From Nipponacmea schrenckii (taxonomy: Eukaryota; Mollusca; Gastropoda; Lottiidae): a stretch of DNA of 64,000 nt. Shown one piece after another: positions 10,975 through 23,804 of the stretch (positions are counted from its first letter, which is position 1; each line of letters opens with the position of its first letter). The notes under the pieces were generated by a model. It had not been told where the DNA came from. It saw nothing but the letters and a program-made list of their open reading frames with translations, and ran no database searches. The stretch covers positions 12,272,826-12,336,825 of the forward strand of contig JAUJPP010000005.1 in assembly GCA_030562195.1 (NCBI GenBank), written 5' to 3'. The translations under genes and the position numbers were made by a program.

Positions 10975-13900
10975 ATGTCGACGTTAAAGGAAATCTGTGC
11001 TGGATTACCGTTCGATCCCCTACCATCCAAGAAGCCCAGGGATGAGTCCGTACCACATGCTCCTGTCCTAAACCCGGGACTTACCCCAGCAGAACAGAGG
11101 GTAAGGAGATTCATTACAAAGTTTTTAACTAATTTTAACTAATTTGAGAAATAGATATTATACACAAGATTTCGACAAATTGCATTGCTATAAAGGATGC
11201 TCCGAAAATGCAAGGCAGTCGAACAATTTCAATTAAATCTCGAATGTCAGACACAACGTTTTGTCAATTTACACTTTTGAGGTTGATATTTCAATCAGCT
11301 CGTTTAGAGACCCAACGTTTCGATAAATTACGTTTTTATTGATCAAATTGTAAGGAACAACTTTCAGTATATTTCGGATTTGATTATTTTTTTTTTAGCT
11401 GGCTCTAGAAAATGCCTTGAGATATTTTCCACCGGAAGTACACGAAGCTCTGGCACCGGAATTCCTTGAAGAACTGAATCAATATGGTCACATATATATG
11501 TATCGATTCAGACCCAATATTGAAATGAGGTAGGGATTTGTTTTCTCATTCTTGCATGAAACATTAAAATGAGCTCTGCGAGCTGCAATAACTCCCCGAA
11601 AGGGATGCCGAGATAGCATACCGAGTTCTTCACTTGCTTCAGCTGTTCTTGGAGTTTCCCTGACTTACTGGTACTTTGGAACGTCTCTGATACGTTTGTA
11701 CATAATTCATCAAGAGTTCCTTGTGTACATTTGACATGATCGCATCTCAAACTGCAAACACAAGTTTCGGATACACAATCTTCACCAGGTCAGCTTGTTG
11801 AATTCTAAACAAAAGTATTCTCATGGTTTCGCAAGGGTCATCCATTTTAACATTCCTTCATATTTGAATGTCTATTATAGAGCCTATCCTATAAACGAGT
11901 ACCCAGCACAAACAAGACAAGCCGCAGCAGTTATGCATATGATAATGAATAATCTCGACCCACATGTTGCCCAGTTTCCTCAGGAATTGGTAACCTATGG
12001 TGGAAATGGCCAGGTCTTTTCAAACTGGGCTCAGGTTGGTTGGTGTATTCTTCTTTCGTTTTAGATCTGTCAGGACCAGAAGAAAAATTCTTCTTCTTCT
12101 AGAACACTTGCAGCTGTTCTTTTCAAGTAAACCATAATCGTTCGCTTGTGGAATGACGACTCTCTCAGAAAACCATTTTCACATGTCAAGCTATCACGAA
12201 TGGCGTCCAATACCTGGAATGGAATACCATTCTTGTATTACGGAAATTTGTCAATGTAGAGCGAATACAGTCAATCCAAGCCCTCGACAGAAACACTGCT
12301 GAACAATGTGGTTGTGCGTGTTTTATCGCACATGTGATGACTGTATTCGCTTACGTGAATCAGGTTATTTGGTTTAACGTTCTAATAAAGTCTTAGTCGT
12401 AATTTGTTCTTGTATTGGGGATAAACTGCTGATATGAAACTCTGCCTCGTTATTCCAGTTTCTACTGACGATGAGATATCTGTCCACAATGACAGAAGAA
12501 CAGACGTTAGTCATGTATTCTGGGCACCCTATGGGCCTGTTTCCCAGCACCCCAGAATCTCCCAGAGTTGTCATCACCAACGGTATGGTAAGTTATATCC
12601 TTGATTTTCATTTTAACGCCACTTTTGAAGGCCAATGCGTCTTAAAATTTTCATATTTCTTAGCCTAAATACATGCTTCCTTCCTGCGTCCTACCATTGC
12701 TAAGTCGATCTGGTAGAAAATGTTCCTAAGGGACGAGGTACGCTATTATTAAATTCAACTCTCACAGTATCTTGTAATTTCAGGTGGTACCAAATTATTC
12801 GTCACGTGACTTGTATGATAAACTGTTCGCCCTTGGCGCCACAATGTGAGTACCTTTTCTGCTGTTTTGGATTTCAGATCATGTTTTGGATTTGTAGGAT
12901 AAACCAACTTCTTCTTATACAATGACTGCAATAGTCACATCTCGTGTATCACATCTTCACACTTCAAGGCTAGTTTTAAACTTCGCAAATATAAATCAAA
13001 TCAAATCATCATGGCTTTTTTTAAAATTACTTCTTAATTCACATGTTATAAGATATAGGACTAACTCTTCAGAAGGGATGCAACTCTTCTTTATCATACT
13101 AAAGACTACAATGATAAAGGTATCTTTTTGTTTCATTTTAATTCCCCCGTTTCAATTGGGTTTTACGTTCTAGAAGATATGAGGTACATGGAATATAGCT
13201 GAATAAGTGTGGTTTAAGTCATACAGCATCAGTTACTTCCCATCAGTTCGATGTGACATCACTGCATCATACCATTAACTGATTGTACCATATGTTGTAG
13301 GTATGGACAAATGACGGCAGGGAGTTATTGTTATATTGGACCGCAGGGAATTGTCCATGGTACAACCGTAAGTCTCTTAAGTTGTCAATAATGATCATAA
13401 TAAACCGTTATCTAATCGATCTGACTGTAAATGGGTATTAATAATCTGGAAGGATTGGTAGATTTGATCCTCATAGACCAGAGCCGTTATCCTTTTAAAA
13501 ATAAATAATTCGTATATTGTAGTTAACCATTCTGAATGCGGCTAGAAAACATCTGAATACCGGGGATCTATCAGGGAAGGTGTTTGTGACGTCGGGACTA
13601 GGTGGTATGAGCGGGGCCCAAGCTAAAGCTGCTGTGATATCCGGATGTGTGGGAGTTATAGCAGAAGTATGTGAATTGTTCTTCTCCTTGTCAACTGTGC
13701 TTTAACAATACTTTCCTTCAACCATTGCCTGTTATCTCATGCTAAAGAAATATCTAATGAATTGACTAATGAGCATCCTTGGACCCCTGAATGTGTCATG
13801 GTCTCATGGGTACAAGAAATACACGTTTTTATCTAATACTGGAGATGATGCCGTTTGTAAAACTCTTTTAATGAACCCATGAAGCTAGAGAGCGTCTGGT

Positions 13901-16900
13901 GTGTGAACAAACCTCAATCCAGGCAGAACTTTCTTTGACTCGGTTCGTGAATCATTCAACCCTTACAGAGAGTTCCAAAAGCTCAACATTCCCTTAGCTT
14001 TTCATGGTAGGCGTCTTCAAGATCAGGTAGAATGTCCAAATAGCATAACGTATCATTTCATTCAATCCACATATCTTATAATATTATATCAATATTTCTA
14101 TTTGATATTAGGTGAGTAAGGAAGCTATATACAAAAGATATAATCAAGGGTGGCTACAAGAAGTAACAGATAATCTGAACGAGTGTGTTCTGATGATAAA
14201 ACACCATCGAGATAATAAAACACCTACTAGTATAGGCTATCATGGCAATGTTGTCGATTTATGGTAAGCAGGACTTCTCTGTTTAATAGTTTAAGTATCT
14301 TCTTATTAATGCAGCTCACTCTTCCAAAACACCTGATTTAACTATAAGACTTGGCATTCTTTCATAGATTCCACCCGTGCTCATTAGCCCATAAGGTGCA
14401 GAAGAGTCAGACGTAATTTCATTTTATTTCAATGATTCAAGATAGCTTTTGATATCTATTTGTAAATTTATCGCTTATAAAGAGAATATGAGCGGCTCTG
14501 CTTCGCTAAAACTCTATGCTGTAACGAAGGATGTATGCTTTCGAAGGCCGGGTCTGGATAAGACAAAGGCTAAACTGTCCATGGAGAAGTAATCAAGCTA
14601 ATCAATGAAGTCTTAAGATACAGTTTATTTGTGTTTCAGGGAAAGACTAGCTGATGAGTATGATTCTACAGGAGAATTGTTGGTGGATTTAGGATCTGAC
14701 CAGACTTCTTGTCATAATCCGTTTTTAGGAGGATATTACCCTACTCAGGTAAGGACAGATTGTCCATGATTGAAACGTTTATTTACTACCTGGCACCTTC
14801 TGGAATTATTGCCCGACCTTCTGATTGCGACCACTGGATAAACGTAAACGCACTCCTCAGATTCTTAAGCTGTTAGAACCATGATCGACACGTTTTTTAG
14901 TACGATTTAAACGTAACAAAGCATTACAAACCAAATTTTAGCGCACTACCCATATTCTTCTGTCAGAACCTTCGTTTAAGTCTGGTCCAATTTGATATGT
15001 TGTAGCTGTCTTATGAAGACGCTAGAGAAGTAATGTCTTCAGATCCGATCCGGTTCAAGAACTTAGTCCAAGAAAGGTAAGGTATCTTTTGTTACATACC
15101 AATATGATGTGAGTTACCTAAGGATTGTGCAACGATCCAGCACCGTAGAGGTAACATCCTTGACAATGCAAGAAGAGCGATTCACCATGTATTGATGTAT
15201 TGAGTAAAAGCCTCAACATTGTTTAGAAGTTTGTGGTTTGAATAGGTTGGAACTGATATTGAACAGATACCATTATAACGTGAGTTATTTAAGGATTGCG
15301 TGGTCGTAAAGGACACATCATTGGCAATCATGCTTTCGTTAAGTGGTCTTGTTGTGCATGCTGTGGAACCTGATGTTGGATACATAGTCACACTTAATAA
15401 AGAGACAATTTTACTTTCACTTTCAGTTTACGTCGCCATATAGCAGCTATAAATCGCTTAGCAACACGAGGGATGTTTTTCTGGGATTATGGTAATGCTT
15501 TTTTATTGGAGGCCAGTCGAGCCGGTGAGTAGTTTAATCACAGATGTCTCTATATGAGGTATTATCAATGCTGGTGCGTTTGTGGGGAGTCGGTGGTCTA
15601 CCACAAAGACGAAGAACATGTGCCCTGCATTTGTGAGACATCTTTTTGACGGAATTGCTGGCGAGATCGGAGCAACTGATGCTTCTATAATACTGGGTTA
15701 TCTTTTCTGTATCTCTTCAGAGAGTTAACATTATTATGTTTCCAATTTGCGTGTTTTTTTTTTTTGAATTTGTTTTTTTTGTTTTTTTTGTACGACATGC
15801 AACTTAGTCTGTCAGAGAGTTAACATAGCTAAAAACGCAACAGAACTAAAATACTTATTTGGTATGTAGTTTTGTCAACTCATTATCCGGTTTAGAGGGT
15901 TTTTTTTGTATTATTTACCATTGAATTGAATATTTCAGGAGCGGATGTTGGTCGCAAGGAGGGGGTTAACAGTGCATCATTTAGATATCCGTCGTACGTC
16001 CAAGATATAATGGGAGACATATTCTCTCTGGGGTTCGGCCCATTCAGGTACTGTTTCATCAATATATGTACATAGTTGACAAGATCTTCGAGAAGTAGGA
16101 ACAACTGGATCCTAAAAAATCACACGCTTTATCATGTAATTGATAGCCAAGAGGTTTCACTAAGAATCATGAAGGTTCAATGGTTCCCCTAGAAAATGAA
16201 ATTGTTATCCTTGTAAAATCATATCCACCAGATTTCGCCAAGAACCAGCTGCTAGACAGGATCCTGGCTCCTTAAATCATTACCAAGAGGTTTCATCATG
16301 GATCAGCTGCTAGACAGGATCCTCGGGAATCTAAATCTTAATGTTCTAAAAATCATTACCTAGATTGCATGGGTCAGCTTAAAGAAGGGATCCTCGAGAC
16401 CCTCCTCGAATCTCTAGTCATTATATTTTTATGTAAATGCCAGCAAGGAGTAGTGTTTATACAAGTATCATTAACTTTTAGTCATTGACCCTTTTCAGAT
16501 GGGTATGTACTTCCGGTTTATCAAGCGATCTAGAAAAGTCCGATGAAATAGCCGCATCAGTTCTAGAAGATATCATCAAACAAGGAGGTACGATTCAGAT
16601 TGATCTTACCATTTTTATCTTTTTGTTTCATAACTCTTGTTTCATTTGAAAGAGGAACATAACTGTAGGATGTAGAACTATATTTTATTTCAATAGTCCA
16701 ATAAGGTACAGAACAGTAGGATATATAACATAAAGAACAATTAAACGGTTAAAGAACTCTCTTGTTTTCAAGAGTTCTAAAAGATACAGTAGGATGTAAA
16801 AATCTATTTTATTTCATTAGTTCAATAAGATACGGAACAGTAGTTTGTGAAACCCCATTTCATTTCATTTGTCCAATAAGATAGAGAACAGCAGAATTTT

Positions 16901-19775
16901 TATTTGAAATCTTATTTAACAGTACCAGAATCAACAAAACAGCAGTATACGGATAATATCCGATGGATAAAAGAAGCTGGGAATCACAAAATGGTGGTCG
17001 GATCTCAAGCTCGTATATTGTATTCTAATCAACTGGGACGACAAGCTATAGCTTTAGCGTTTAACAAAGCTATAGCCGATGGTGGAATCTCAGTAAGTAT
17101 TAGCTTGTATATTCTAGCTTAAAAATAATAACTTCTTTATCTTACATGGGTCAGAATTAGGTCCAATACAAAAGGACATGGTGCTGTCTAACATTCAGCC
17201 CACAGAGACAAACATAGAATCTTTATTTTACATGGGCCAGAATTAGACCCAAAACACAAGGACAGGGATGTTTTTGCCCTTAAAAAACTTTCCCCGGGGT
17301 CCAAAAATAGGAAGTCAAACATAGACTCTTTATTTTACATGTTTCAGAAAAGGGCCCAATACACAAGGACATGATGCTGTCTCACATTCGGTCCATAGAG
17401 ACAAACATAGACTTATTTTACATGGGACAGATCACCGGTCTAACTGAGACGGCTTGTTTCTAAATTTCATTTTGACATGGTATTAATAAAACGTCCATAG
17501 TTATGGATACGTGATATTCGGAATTATTCATGCCTTCTTGAAGTGTTTATATTCACACTTTTATTCATAGAACCGAAAGATAGTTTGTTTATGCTTACGA
17601 AACAAAATTACAAATAGACCCCCAAAACATAGACGGATATTTCAGTTGTTATTGCTAAGCAATTGTTCTATATATAAGATAAATTATATCTTTTTTTCCA
17701 GGCACCAATAGCTATCAGTCGCGATCACCATGACGTTAGTGGTACGGACAGTCCGTTCAGAGAAACGTCTAATATTACAGACGGTTCTTCATTATGTGCA
17801 GGTAATATTGTAAAAATATTAGAGATAAAAAATATATAACCAACAAAATTTCTAATAGAAGTACTGTTATACCCTTGACCTGACAATGATAGGGAAGTCA
17901 TGCCCTTCTTTACCCATGATTAAACTATGTTTGTTGCAATTTCAGACATGGCCATACAGAACGTCATTGGAGATAGTTTTAGGGGAGCTACGTGGGTCGC
18001 AATTCACAATGGAGGTGGCGTTGGCTGGTAAGTCTTTCAGCAACTACCAAAGACTGGATAGAGGTCTCAGCTGCTCGGGTCGATGACCAGGCTTTGCAGA
18101 TTATGAAAACGGAAAGCACTGGGGCGAGGCCTTCATATTCTCCATATCATCAAACTCTGACAGAATGGAAACAATCTAGAACATAGTCTTACCTCACCAA
18201 GCCTTTTTCGGACAATGTTTAAACTTTGCTGAGACATTATTACTTCGGAGTATATATTATGTTGTTTGTTTTACAGGGGAGAAGTTATAAATGGAGGTTT
18301 CGGGCTGGTTTTAGATGGTTCACAGGTACACCATTCTTGTTTATAGATCCTCCCTTCTTTCAGAATGTCGTCATTTCCGACAAAGGTCGATTGGATTTTC
18401 ATTTCAATAGTGAACAAATACCTACTGTTATAGGAGGTTCACTATTCTCAATGTCTTTCACCTAATGTGACTCTTGAGATTTGATGTGTCGACTATTTCT
18501 CTTGTTTGTAGGATGCTGGTCGAAGAGCCAAGTTAATGTTGGGATGGGATGTCAATAACGGGGTATGCTTCTTTATACTTTTGTTAATGACCATTTTTTT
18601 AGTCGAATGATGTTAGATGAGTTACGTTAAAGAAGGGTTCCCTTATTTTCATTTATATATACATATATACCATAATTGGACCGGTAATACTTATATCAAT
18701 AGAAAGTAGAGAAGTGTTCTAATGACTGAAAAATACCAGATGGTCCCACTAGTCCTTAGTTAACTCGTAATTAAGTTAATTATGACGGGATTTCCCTCGG
18801 TAGGGTACTGCCATATGTGTGTACGTCAAGTCTCAAATGTCGTTCAAATGCCGTTGATCTTTTCTTTGATCACCCAGTCTGTTAATTCGGTACATAACCG
18901 GACGCTGTGGTTGTTAAGTATGCACGCATGAGTGCTTGCCCACATTCCTTAATATTTTCCACAACAACAATGGCATTTTGGTATTCCATTCTTTTTTAAT
19001 TTAAATTATAAGTTTAAATATCACTTTGCAAAAACATTATGAATAAATTTAAATAAGTTTTAACTCACTGATAATAAAATACAAAATCAATTCTTATACA
19101 CCTTCATTCACATGACGTCATTTGGTCACGTGAACAAACATGGAGTCTAAATTTAGCGTTTTAAAGCAGATCAGAGTCAAATGGATATCACAAGCATTTC
19201 TACGTCCACATAGGTCTTTTGAACTTGAGAATACATGGATTATTCAATAGAATTAATCAATTAGTAAGCTTACTTTGGCTCTAATTAATGCGGGAACCCA
19301 TCTTTAATGAATCCAACAAGTTACTGTTTCTTAAAAAATTATTGGCTCTAACGCGTGCGAGTTGGAAAGCGGGTGGTGAAATTACAAACTAAGTAGTAAA
19401 TAACAAATTAACGTTCGCTTCTAGATAGTTGTTGGTAGATGACAAGTTAACCTTCGCTTCCAGCGGATGATGTGATATCGCAAAATAGGTAGTTGTTGAT
19501 AATGACAAGTTAACTTTTGCTTGTTATATGTTATATATTTGTACCACACATCAGCCTGTACATACGGCAGAAGCATACACTCCCAGCCCCAACTAATATT
19601 CTACGGTTCTTCATGATATTTGTTGCAGGTCGCCCGAAGATGCTGGAGTGGTAATCTGAAAGCAGAAGAGACGATCTGCCGAGCTATGGACGAGGACAGC
19701 TCGTTAAAAATCACTGTACCTTATCACGCCGACTCCAAATTACTCGATGATACACTTTCAACGATCCCAAAATAG
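10975..19775 (+). CDS. UROC1: Urocanate hydratase (urocanase)
   Basis: Nineteen exons in continuous phase: 10975-11100, 11399-11529, 11881-12034, 12459-12587, 12784-12845, 13301-13367, 13523-13666, 14112-14263, 14640-14748, 15006-15076, 15427-15524, 15939-16047, 16499-16587, 16923-17092, 17702-17801, 17946-18027, 18277-18325, 18512-18562, 19629-19775; 2040 nt, 679 residues, close to the vertebrate enzyme (about 676). It converts urocanate to imidazolone propionate, the second step of histidine breakdown, using tightly bound NAD+ as an electrophile; cytosolic. Family signatures: YGGNGQVFSNWAQ, SGHPMGLFPS, YIGPQGIVHGT, nucleotide-binding GLGGMSGAQ (about 248), DLGSDQTSCHNP, WVCTSGL (Cys about 454), ISRDHHDVSGTDSPFRET, HNGGGVGWGEVINGGFGLVLDGS. 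No frame break or missing signature; it looks functional. Confidence 0.97.
11555..11785 (-). other. Antisense cysteine-rich open frame inside urocanase intron 2
   Basis: Read on the minus strand after a TGA near 11783, the intron is open for about 80 codons. It is rich in Cys at the start (CVSETCVCSLRCDHVKC), followed by CTQGTLDELC and a helical stretch LQEQLKQVKNSVCYL. It has no start codon of its own near the Cys cluster and no recognised domain. It may be an exon of a nested gene, a transposon fragment or chance. Confidence 0.3.
12261..12350. repeat. Small inverted-repeat element in urocanase intron 3
   Basis: GCGAATACAGTCA at 12261-12273 is perfectly inverted as TGACTGTATTCGC at 12338-12350. 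The 90-base unit could be a tiny MITE or a hairpin. Confidence 0.5.
16140..16430. repeat. Minisatellite, 'accaagaggt' family, in urocanase intron
   Basis: Units of about 75-80 bases with 'atcattaccaagaggttt', 'gatcagctgctagacagg' and 'atcctcg' tokens, between exons ending 16047 and starting 16499. Confidence 0.75.
16635..16905. repeat. Minisatellite, 'TCCAATAAGATACAGAACAG' family
   Basis: About four units of 55-65 bases ('atttcattagttcaataag', 'atacggaacagtag', 'gatgtaaaaatc') in the intron before exon 16923-17092. The array ends next to that exon's acceptor. Confidence 0.8.
17125..17425. repeat. Tandem copies of a dispersed 3'-end repeat ('ttttacatgggtcagaatta')
   Basis: Three to four units of about 95 bases beginning 'ctttattttacatggg' and containing 'ccaatacacaaggacatg' and 'ctcacattcagcc'. 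One more copy follows a TAA-rich run at 33985-34080, as expected for the 3' tail of a retroposon. Confidence 0.65.
18655..19330. repeat. Dispersed repeat in urocanase intron 18
   Basis: The order of blocks 'ccataattgga', 'gaaagtagagaagtgttct', 'aaaataccag', 'acgtgaacaaaca', 'catctttaa' recurs in the same order near 36345-36635. It is an old interspersed element, no ORF seen. Confidence 0.5.
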
Positions 19776-19839
19776 GGCAATATCTCAAACAACTAAGACT
19801 CTTTTTTAATATTCATGTGCTTTAATTTCCAATGTATGC

Positions 19840-19845
19840 AATAAA
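19840..19845 (+). terminator. Polyadenylation signal of urocanase
   Basis: AATAAA 65 bases after the stop codon (TAG at 19773-19775), followed by an A-run. Confidence 0.7.
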
Positions 19846-21108
19846 AAAAAGATGTGGTCGAGATTAATCCCGTCTCCCATCTCCAAATATCATTATGTCG
19901 TTCTTGTTATGTTTTGAAGATTTTTTTAATTCGATTACTTAGTGAGGAGGAGGTGCTCAAGAAAAGAGATTTAGTTTTCACCATGAAAATAAAAAATGAA
20001 GATACGATATCTACTTTCAACAACAGTTGTATTTTTTAATTTTGCGAAGATTGGTTTTATCGTTCGGGGGGTAGGGGAAAATGTTTATTCAATTATTTTC
20101 TTTCTTTTTTAAATTTCACTATAGACCGATATACAGTACGATAAATTGTTGCTTTCACAACACCTAAGTATATTTCGTATCTTTAAACAACCGAATCATA
20201 ATATCTTTTATAAGTGGATAAAGTATAAGGTGAGAAACTTCCTATAATACCCGGATGTTAGGTTAAGTTTAGTTTAGTTAAGGTGTTGCTATACTTTGTT
20301 CAAATATCTATAATTTTATATAATAAGTTATTTTCAGCCTTATGTATACTCCCCGCCAATAAAGATAACCATATATTTCCCTGTATGCAACGACCGACTT
20401 AGGTTCACAGTTAAGGATCCCTTCTACCAACTACCTTGGTCAAACCTTCTTTATCCGTACCAATTTACAGCTGGGTCGACTGGAATTAAGTTTTCAGGCT
20501 TATTTCAGGTTATTGGACTTTCACACGTCTTTAAACAACATAATGTTTTGTTCACTGCCAAACATTTCAGAAATGGGAATATTTTATTTTCAACTGTCAA
20601 ATGTGTTCAGCTTTTAGAACGGAATGGTACAAATTGATGATACCAATGTCCTTCACACACATGTATGGCTATAAATTAACAGATAACCACCTTTCATAGA
20701 TGTATATAGTCTATAGAAATACTAATATTGTACCATAATCGTATTATTCCTTATAATATATCTCAAAAGAGGAGTTATTGAAACATAAATTAAACAGTTA
20801 TTCTACGTGACAAGGCGAGATTTCTAGGATTGACGAAAAGTCTTTCAATTTTTAAAGCATAGATAATTTTGTACACAAATTTAGACGTTGAGCTGTGAAT
20901 ATATTTATTGATTAGCTTAGCTGAAATGTCGTGTTTCTAAAGCCCAGATAAATAAAGAAACAGTAGTGAACTCGTCCCATTGAAATAAGACTGTAGAGCG
21001 AAGGGGTATCTATTGAAAAGGAGTGTTTACTGTGACTAGTTCTGAGACTATTAAGAATTGCTGATTTACTAATATTATATTACATCGTATTGAAATCCAG
21101 CTAAAATC
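19846..21108. other. Spacer and presumed promoter block of peptide gene A
   Basis: No coding region. From about 20450 the sequence matches, with small indels, the region upstream of gene B (about 27230-28381); the last 40 bases before the ATG also match gene C. Shared landmarks include 'cagataaccacct', 'tctatagaaatactaatatt', 'acgtgacaaggcgagatttct' and 'catcgtattgaaatccagct'. Confidence 0.6.
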
Positions 21109-23625
21109 ATGATGCATCTAAAAGGGTAAGTTGAATTTGATTGTAATATGTTAACTTTTAGGCCCAGTTTCTTTCAAATTTAATAAAGTAATGCGGCGTT
21201 TTTTTTAATTTTTGGAACATTATAGTTTAAGTAGTCAATATAGTCAAGCTATTTTTCAGGACATGTACTTAGTGTAGTGTAGCAATGTAGTGGTAGTGTT
21301 ATGTTTGTAGTGTTATGTATATATGTAGCAATGTAGTGGTAGTGACATGTTTGTAGTGTAATGTATATATGTAGCAATGTAGTGGTAGTGTTATGTTTGT
21401 AGTGTTATGTATATATGTAGCAATGTTGTGGAAGTGCCATGTTTGTAGTGTAATGTATATATGTAGCAATGTAGTGGTAGTGACATGTTCGTAGTGTTAT
21501 GTATATATGTAGCAATGTAGTGGTAGTGACATGTTTGTAGTGTTATGTATATATGTAGCAATGTAGTGGTAGTGTTATGTTTGTAGTGTTATGTATATAT
21601 GTAGCAATGTAGTGGTAGTGTTATGTTTGTAGTGTTATGTATATATGTAGCAATGTTGTGGAAGTGCCATGTTTGTAGTGTAATGTATATATGTAGCAAT
21701 GTAGTGGTAGTGTTATGTTTGTAGTGTTATGAATATATGTAGCAATGTAGTGGTAGTGTTATGTATATATGTAGCAATGTAGTGGTAGTGACATGTTTGT
21801 AGTGTAATGTATATATGTAGCAATGTTGTGGTAGTGACATGTTCGTAGTGTTATGTATATATGTAGCAATGTAGTGGTAGTGACATGTTTGTAGTGTTAT
21901 GTATATATGTAGCAATGTAGTGGTAGTGACATGTTTGTAGTGTAATGTATATATGTAGCAATGTTGTGGTAGTGACATGTTCGTAGTGTTATATTTATAA
22001 TGTAGTAATGTTGTGGTAGTGACATGTTTGTAGTGTTTTGTATATATGTAGCAATGTAGTGGTAGTGACATGTTTGTAGTGTAATGTATATATGTAGCAA
22101 TGTAGTGGTAGTGACATGTTTGTAGTATAATGTATATATGTAGCAATGTTGTGGTAGTGACATGTTCGTAGTGTTATGTATATAATGTAGTAATGTTGTG
22201 GTAGTGACATGTTTGTAGTGTTTTGTATATATGTAGCAATGTAGTGGTAGTGACATGTTTGTAGTGTAATGTATATATGTAGCAATGTAGTGGTAGTGAC
22301 ATGTTTGTAGTGTAATGTATATATGTAGCAATGTTGTGGTAGTGACATGTTCGTAGTGTTATGTATATATGTAGCAATGTTGCGATAGTGCTTTGTAAGT
22401 AGTGTAATGTATTTTGTATATGTGTAGCAATGTTGTGGTAGTGCTATGTTTGTAGTGTTTTGTATATACGTACTAATGTTGGGGTAGTGCTAGGTTTGTA
22501 GTGTTATGTATATATGTACCAATGTTGTGGTAGTGCTATGCTTGTAGTTTAATGTATTACGTATATTGTAGCAGTGTTTTGGTAGTGCTATATTTGTAGT
22601 GTAATGTATTATGTATATTGAATCAATGTTGTTGTGCTATCTTTGTAGTGTTATGTATTATGTATATATGTACCAATGTTGTGGTAGCGCTATGTTGGTA
22701 GTGTTATGTATTTTGTATATTGAACCAATGTTGTAGTGCTATGTTTGTAGTGTTGAGTAACTTATATTTTGTAATGATGTAATGTATTTGATATTGTACA
22801 TTGTTGTAGTTATGTTTGTAGTGTTGAGTAACCTATATTTTGTAATGATGTAATGTTATGTATTTGTATATTGTAGCAATATCATGGTAACACTCTTTGT
22901 AATGGTGGTGTTATTAGTGATGATTTGTGACACCAAAATGAAATTGAGGCATGACGATCCTCAATCCGAGTTTCCAGAAATGGAAAAAGAGACCCATGTG
23001 AAATATCGTCAATTTGAACATGACCCTGTGCAAAACGGACAAGTTTCAAATGACCTAGAAATACACAACGTCGAGGTACCTGAAGCGGAAAGAGTGTTTA
23101 TTTTAAGTCTATATGAACAGGTACTAAACCATGTAGACAATAGACCTACAATTAAACCAGGGCTGCAATTGAGAGGTGAGTGTAGGCATTTGTGAGTAAC
23201 ATTTTGCATTCAATAAATCTCTACAGTTTTCGTAATGACATAGAATAGCAACCATCGGCCACCGCAGTCTGCACTCTTTGACCACTGGTTTTTTCACGTG
23301 ATTGTATCATTGGAATACGAACCTGGTCCAAAGCTGTCCCAAGAGAGATAATTCTGAAAATGACTTCTACATGTAATGTTACATTATATCAAATTCTTTA
23401 ATTGCACTTGGAATGTTTTGTTTACAAAGGTAGTTACCACGCTCAACCACTGTAATATTTGATCACTATTAAATAATTAAATACGTCTTTTTTTTTATTA
23501 TTTAAGGTACCACAGGCATGTTAAATCCTTTCTGCAGATTTCTTGAGAAATACTATTATTGTCTGTATATAAGATTCTGCTTTAGATACTTCCCATCAAA
23601 CGAAAGAAAATGCCGTTTTTACTAA
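21109..23625 (+). CDS. Secreted cysteine-containing peptide precursor, gene A
   Basis: Model: exons 21109-21125, 22877-23175, 23507-23625 (435 nt, 144 residues). Exon 1 is 17 nt (MMHLK + GG) with a strong donor GGGTAAGT. Exon 2 begins after ttgtag and gives the hydrophobic core NIMVTLFVMVVLLVMICDTK, so the first 26 or so residues are a signal peptide. An acidic propeptide follows (EFPEMEKETHV..., VQNGQVSNDLE, NVEVPEAERV). Exon 3, after a pyrimidine-rich acceptor, encodes a basic, aromatic tail with four cysteines spaced C-x8-C-x5-C-x10-C (NPFCRFLEKYYYC at its start) and stop TAA at 23623. No family recognised; a role as a secreted defence, signalling or venom-type peptide is inference. If exon 2 is not spliced, translation ends at TGA 23193-23195 (111 residues, tail GECRHL). 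Confidence 0.65.
21265..22875. repeat. Minisatellite in intron 1 of gene A, unit about 46 bases
   Basis: Roughly 24 regular copies to about 22380, then increasingly diverged ones up to the exon 2 acceptor. The unit reads 'tgtatatatgtagcaatgta' then 'gtggtagtgacatgtttgta'. It aligns with the exon 2 junction ('tgtatattgtag' + 'caatatcatggtaa...tttgtaatgg'), so each unit carries an acceptor-like 'gtag|caat'. On the minus strand it is open in several frames; those reading frames are not genes. Confidence 0.9.
23212..23217 (+). terminator. Possible intronic polyadenylation signal, gene A
   Basis: AATAAA 17 bases after the in-frame TGA that follows the exon 2 donor. The stop and signal are conserved at the same place in gene B (29846-29851). 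Confidence 0.45.
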
Positions 23626-23804
23626 CCATATAGAAATAGACACGAATTTAGTTAACCGACATTGTAAATCAATACTTTCGACTGAATTGATCGATTTTTT
23701 TATATATGTTATAAGATATTTTGCCTAACCCTACATGTATTTGTTATTTTTATATATATATATATAAAATCATTTGCACCTCTTATAATGGAGGTATAAC
23801 GTTG

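Noticed and set aside
21727..22377. Minus-strand open frames of up to 144 codons (HYKHVTTTTLLHIY repeats)
   Set aside because: They are produced by the 46-base minisatellite in intron 1 of gene A, on the opposite strand.
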